This document shows positions 60,520 to 64,000 of a DNA stretch of 64,000 nt, in pieces. The translations under genes were made by a program, and so were the position numbers. Each line of letters starts with the position of its first letter. The stretch's first letter is position 1. A model generated the notes under the pieces. The model had not been told where the DNA came from. It did no database searches and was given only the letters and a program-made list of their open reading frames with translations. The stretch is from Acidimicrobiaceae bacterium (GTDB lineage: Bacteria > Actinomycetota > Acidimicrobiia > Acidimicrobiales > RAAP-2), in NCBI GenBank assembly GCA_003167415.1, contig PMTF01000009.1, positions 62,001-126,000 of the forward strand, given 5' to 3'.

Positions 60520-61188
60520 GTGAGAATTCTCGTCGCGGAAGATGACCGCACACTCCGAGAGGTCCTCCAGCGAGGACTGCGAGAGGCCGGCTACGTGGTC
60601 GACGTGGTGGCTGACGGTGAAGCGGCGACCACGATGCTGAAGGACCACGAGTACGAAGTAGCGATCTTGGACTGGCGAATGCCCAAGCGCAGTGGCATAG
60701 AGACCTTGGGGCTGGTTCGAAAGCTGGGCGTCACGACGCCGATCCTCATGTTGACCGCTCGCGACGCGCCGCTCGATCGCGTCGAGGGGCTCAACACCGG
60801 CGCGGACGACTACCTGGTAAAACCTTTCGACTTCGGCGAGCTGGTCGCTCGACTGCAGGCCCTACAGCGACGACCGGCGCTGAGATTCAACGAGGAGATC
60901 CGCTGCGGTGATCTTTCGTTCGACGCGGCGACTCGCGAATTACGCGCCGGCGGGAAGGACATTGATCTCACGTCGACCGAGCGCCTCCTCATAGAACTCC
61001 TACTGCGTAGGAGTCCCGCCGCCGTCTCTCGACGCACCATCGCCAATCAGGTGTGGAGCGATCAAGCCGACGTCGTGAGTTCCAACACCATTGAGGTGCA
61101 CGTCGCTCGAATCCGCTCCAAGATCGCCGGGTGCGAGGCGAAGATCGAGACCATCCGGGGGTTCGGCTATCGAGTGGTCGCGTCGTGA
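60520..61188 (+). CDS. OmpR/PhoB-type response regulator
   Basis: A 222-residue two-domain regulator. The receiver has AEDDRTLRE, phospho-acceptor Asp51 in AILDWRMPK, Thr in LMLTARD and Lys in YLVKPFD. The winged-helix DNA-binding domain (about 125-222) has LTSTERLLIELLLR, SSNTIEVHVARIRSKI and the GFGYRV hairpin end. GTG 60520 begins the conserved MRILVAEDD. It overlaps the kinase gene start by four bases (GTGA). Targets unknown; possibly cell-envelope genes nearby. Confidence 0.94.
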   Translation: MRILVAEDDRTLREVLQRGLREAGYVVDVVADGEAATTMLKDHEYEVAILDWRMPKRSGIETLGLVRKLGVTTPILMLTARDAPLDRVEGLNTGADDYLVKPFDFGELVARLQALQRRPALRFNEEIRCGDLSFDAATRELRAGGKDIDLTSTERLLIELLLRRSPAAVSRRTIANQVWSDQADVVSSNTIEVHVARIRSKIAGCEAKIETIRGFGYRVVAS

Positions 61189-62465
61189 AGACCGAGCGAT
61201 CCGAACGCGTTCGAGCGGCCAAGGTCGCGGTGGTGGCCACCGCGATCGGCATGGGCGTCTACGTGCTGATCGCGTTCATCTTCAACTTCTCCTTGACCAG
61301 CCACTTGACGTCACAGGTCGACGTTCGACTCAGCCAACGATTGGCCCTCGCGGTGAAGGAAGGCGGCCAACGAGAAGCGTCCATTGACGGAGCCGCCGAC
61401 AACAAGTCCGGAGATCTCGACAACGATGACGCGCCAATCTTCGTGTGGAAAGTTGCGTCAGGTGGCGCCGCCACCTCGTTAACGGTTGGCGCACCGCGAC
61501 TTCCCTCGTTGCAATGGGTCGCGGGCGACGGCTCGTTACACATCGATGGCTCCACGTTCGGCGTGCGCGCGGAGTCGTTTGGCGCGGGCTGGTTGGTGGC
61601 GGGAGAAAGCCTGGCCGACGTCGAGCGGGTTCGAGATTCGCTGATCAACGCCGAACTGATCTTCGGCGCCGGGTTGCTCGTCTTGATCTATGGCGCCTTG
61701 TTCGTCGTGGGCATGCGCGCCCTGACGCCCATCGCTCGCGCGCAACGTCGCCAGAGAGAGTTCACCGCTGACGCCTCGCACGAATTGCGGACGCCACTCA
61801 GCGTCATCGAAGCCGAAGTATCGATCGCGCTGAGCAAAGAAAGAGACGCGTCGTCGTACCGGTCGGCGCTCGAACGCATTGGCGGGGAAGGCCTTCGGTT
61901 GCAACGTATCGTCGACGACCTATTGTGGCTCGCCCGTTTTGACGAGGAGCGCACGCAACAGATTGAAGAGACCGCTGACCTTGAAGTCATTGCCTTGGCG
62001 TGCACGCAGAGATTCCAGATCGTGGCCGAGACGTCGCAGCTTCGTCTCACCTTCCGGAAGTTCGGCGATGAAGAAGCAATCGTACGGGCGCCGCGCGACT
62101 CCCTCGACCGCTTAGTCGGCGTCCTAATCGACAACGCGTGCAAGTTCTCCGGCTCCGGAGGTCGGGTGGAGGTGATCGTCGCTACCCAAGTCAACACGGT
62201 CACCCTCGAAGTCGACGACAGCGGACCGGGAATCGACCCTCAAGAACGCGACCTCATATTCGACCGATTTCATCGCTCGTCTACGCCGGCGGGCGGGACT
62301 GGTCTCGGGCTGGCGATCGCCGATTCGATCATTCGCGCGACGCAGGCACACTGCACGATCAGTACGGCGTCAATTGGCGGCGCAAAGTTCGAAATCACTT
62401 GGCGCCTCGCCGCCGCGAAGTCGAGCAGTGAACGCTTCACCGACGACGACGGTAATGACGCGTGA
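61185..62465 (+). CDS. Membrane-bound sensor histidine kinase
   Basis: A 426-residue kinase with two membrane helices (about 13-35 and 150-172). These frame an external domain of about 110 residues. A short linker without an obvious HAMP lies before the dimerisation helix. The phospho-acceptor His199 is in DASHELRTPLS, followed by NACKFS (N box), DDSGPGI (G1) and GGTGLGLAIA (G2). The short spacing after the second helix is unusual. GTG 61185 is coupled to the regulator stop. The sensed signal is unknown. Confidence 0.92.
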   Translation: MKTERSERVRAAKVAVVATAIGMGVYVLIAFIFNFSLTSHLTSQVDVRLSQRLALAVKEGGQREASIDGAADNKSGDLDNDDAPIFVWKVASGGAATSLTVGAPRLPSLQWVAGDGSLHIDGSTFGVRAESFGAGWLVAGESLADVERVRDSLINAELIFGAGLLVLIYGALFVVGMRALTPIARAQRRQREFTADASHELRTPLSVIEAEVSIALSKERDASSYRSALERIGGEGLRLQRIVDDLLWLARFDEERTQQIEETADLEVIALACTQRFQIVAETSQLRLTFRKFGDEEAIVRAPRDSLDRLVGVLIDNACKFSGSGGRVEVIVATQVNTVTLEVDDSGPGIDPQERDLIFDRFHRSSTPAGGTGLGLAIADSIIRATQAHCTISTASIGGAKFEITWRLAAAKSSSERFTDDDGNDA

Positions 62466-62697
62466 ACCGGTGCTAACGCACCTTTCAACTAATTGAAGCA
62501 GATACTGCGTTCGACGTCGCTCACGAGTGAATGTAAGAATTGGTGAAGAGTCGAAAGCCCTTAATGAGGCTGTAAGGTTTGCTCTTTAGCATTAAATGCA
62601 TGCCGAGCACTGGCCCCAGCAGCCGCGCGTTCAAAAGCTCCCTCGTAAGTGTCGCCGGGAGCGGTGCTTCGCAGTCGCTCGAGAACTGGGCGGCACG

Positions 62698-63345
62698 ATG
62701 ACGATGGATGGCCAGACGGTCTTCGAGCGTCGCCCGAGCCCATCGCACGTACGAGGAGTACAACGCGCGCGCCATTTAGGGACCAAAGCGAACGCGCGAC
62801 TCACCAGTTCCACCGCGCTCGTCCTCTTGGTGCTGCTCGCGATCGAAGGCGTCACCGTCGTACGAGTCGGGTCATTGCTCACACTGCACGTCTTCATCGG
62901 AATGCTGTTGGTACCCCCGGTACTCGTGAAAATGGCGAGCACCTTCTGGCGATTCGCCAAGTACTACACCGGCTCGCACGAGTACCGAGAGAAAGGTCCG
63001 CCGCCGGTGGTGCTTCGATTGCTAGGCCCGTTCGTCGCGATCACGACGATCATTCTCTTCGCGTCGGGTATCGTGCTCTTGCTGGGACCGACGGCCTGGC
63101 GCGGCGACATGTCGTTGTTGCACAAGGCGAGTTTCGTCGTGTGGTTCGCCTGCATGACGGTCCACGTGCTTGGCCATTTCAAAGAGACGAGGCAACTGTC
63201 CACCAAGGACTGGGTCCGTCGCACCAGGGCTCGCGTCGCCGGTTCGCGCTCGCGCCGCCTCGTGATAACGACGAGCCTGGCGAGCGGTGTGCTGCTCGCC
63301 TTCGCGACGATTCCGTCCGTGGGCCATTGGTTGGGAGCCCGGTGA
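62698..63345 (+). CDS. Four-to-five-helix membrane protein with conserved histidines
   Basis: A 215-residue membrane protein. Hydrophobic segments begin near residues 43, 70, 108 and 140, and a last one near 190. Histidines lie in LLTLHVFIGM, SLLHKASFVVW and MTVHVLGHFKE, suggestive of a b-type heme protein of the DUF4405 or cytochrome b561-like kind, but the assignment is tentative. ATG 62698 has GGGCGG eight bases upstream; the frame opens at 62596. In the 62466-62697 gap I see only a short palindrome (GCATTAAATGC). Confidence 0.65.
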   Translation: MTMDGQTVFERRPSPSHVRGVQRARHLGTKANARLTSSTALVLLVLLAIEGVTVVRVGSLLTLHVFIGMLLVPPVLVKMASTFWRFAKYYTGSHEYREKGPPPVVLRLLGPFVAITTIILFASGIVLLLGPTAWRGDMSLLHKASFVVWFACMTVHVLGHFKETRQLSTKDWVRRTRARVAGSRSRRLVITTSLASGVLLAFATIPSVGHWLGAR

Positions 63346-63351
63346 TTATCC

Positions 63352-64000
63352 ATGGTTGAATCAACTGTCAATCGGCACAGGCCGCCGATCCAAGAAGCGC
63401 GCGGCCCTCGCCACGCCTTAAGGCGAAACCGGCGCCGATTCTTCCGGCGACACCGACGCGATATTGCCGTCATTGGGCTCGCCTTCGCCGTGGTCTTCAC
63501 GTGGTTGGCGTTCTCCCTCGGCGGCGCACTTTTGAATCCCGCGCTCGGCAGCTCCTTCAGTTCGCGATTCGCCGAGTGGGCCCGCGGCCATGGCGGTGCC
63601 AGCGTCGTCAATTGGGCGGAGAACGAGTGGTACAAACACCACCCGCCACCGATCGGCGGCACGTTGCCACCCGGTTCGATCCACAATCCCCCATCGAACT
63701 CGCAGACCATCTCGACGTCGGTGCAGTACCTGCCCACGCCAAAGGCCATGGTTCCCTTCGCGTCGCCGATACTTCCCGGTGAAGGCGCGTGGCGTCCCGT
63801 CGGTCGCCGCGTCGATGGCATTCCGGCGATTTACGAAACCACTCTTCGCCCCGACAGCGTGCACACGAGTTACGTGGCCGGCGTCGCGTGGATCGACACG
63901 AAACTCCTACGCGCGTCGCTCTACTCGGGCAGCTCGATACCTGGCGGCGGCCCCTTTCCACAGTCGGCTCCGATCAAGACCTCAGCGGCGCGAACCCTCG
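63352..64000 (+). CDS. Phosphodiester-glycosidase-like protein, 3' end outside window
   Basis: Starts at ATG 63352, seven bases after the upstream gene, and runs off the right edge (216 codons seen). An arginine-rich cytoplasmic start (RRNRRRFFRRHRR) is followed by one membrane segment (IAVIGLAFAVVFTWLAFSLGGA, by position about 38-60) and an external region. EGAWRPVGR, GIPAIYETTLRPDSVHTSYVAGVAWID and LYSGSSIPGGGP resemble the N-terminus of actinobacterial phosphodiester glycosidase (NAGPA/DUF2233) family proteins. The catalytic part lies mostly beyond the window. Confidence 0.7.
   Translation, partial: MVESTVNRHRPPIQEARGPRHALRRNRRRFFRRHRRDIAVIGLAFAVVFTWLAFSLGGALLNPALGSSFSSRFAEWARGHGGASVVNWAENEWYKHHPPPIGGTLPPGSIHNPPSNSQTISTSVQYLPTPKAMVPFASPILPGEGAWRPVGRRVDGIPAIYETTLRPDSVHTSYVAGVAWIDTKLLRASLYSGSSIPGGGPFPQSAPIKTSAARTL

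Noticed and set aside
1-64000. CRISPR arrays, rRNA genes, transposases, integrases or phage genes
   Set aside because: None was seen on either strand; no regularly spaced repeats and no transposase or integrase motifs.

Overview
The window looks like chromosomal DNA from a high-GC actinobacterium. Its signs are frequent GTG and TTG starts, the decaprenylphosphoryl-arabinose trio (ubiA, dprE1, dprE2), an Rv1284-like carbonic anhydrase, a MDMPI (mycothiol-type) family protein, TIGR02206/YwaF and DUF3592-type membrane proteins, and an actinobacterial PHO-box. The gene content fits a lineage outside the mycolic-acid group, perhaps Acidimicrobiia. That placement is inference from protein style, not from a marker gene. 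There is no rRNA, CRISPR array, insertion sequence or phage module, and coding density is high on both strands.

Layout. 0-5 kb: a truncated glycosyltransferase, an acyl-CoA dehydrogenase, then an arsenic island (arsI-acr3-arsC) divergent from arsR across two ArsR-type palindromes. 5-9.7 kb: an Nfu-type Fe-S scaffold, a P450 paired with a non-canonical short cis-prenyltransferase, an AhpD-like protein, a CDF-like transporter and a beta-carbonic anhydrase. 9.7-16 kb: a GNAT enzyme, an amidase and a complete pstSCAB operon with a PHO-box. 16-25 kb: a 55-residue zinc ribbon, GrpB, thymidine kinase, TrmO, then two PfkB kinases, an NCS1 permease, phosphofructokinase, an ADP-ribosylglycohydrolase and the NAD(P)HX repair enzyme. 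The kinase/permease/glycohydrolase set resembles E. coli yegTUV in composition.

25-40 kb: a second acyl-CoA dehydrogenase, MscL, a MarR/efflux pair, an ACP-PlsC fusion, YwaF plus an MFS carrier, a peptidase-E/cyanophycinase relative, a PEBP protein, a soluble four-PAS histidine kinase with a single-domain receiver, an enoyl-CoA hydratase-like protein lacking both catalytic glutamates, and tRNA-Arg(CCT). 40-44.3 kb: a polyamine/iron-type ABC importer. 44.5-45.8 kb: a REC-EAL protein.

45.8-55.8 kb is a molybdenum island. A Tat-type molybdoenzyme and its membrane cytochrome b stand beside moaC, moaA, a HTH-TOBE molybdate-sensor candidate, a fused modB-modC, modA, moaE, moeA, moaD and mog. The island therefore covers uptake, much of cofactor synthesis, a likely sensor and one consumer enzyme. 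It is followed by a ubiquitin-like (MoaD/ThiS) protein overlapping a beta-propeller gene, a pair of unknown role. 57-60.5 kb holds the decaprenylphosphoryl-arabinose pathway. 60.5-64 kb holds an OmpR/histidine-kinase pair, a multi-pass membrane protein and the start of a phosphodiester-glycosidase-like protein.

Most calls rest on motifs and overall family resemblance read by eye. Start codons were chosen from Shine-Dalgarno spacing and gene overlaps, and alternatives are noted.
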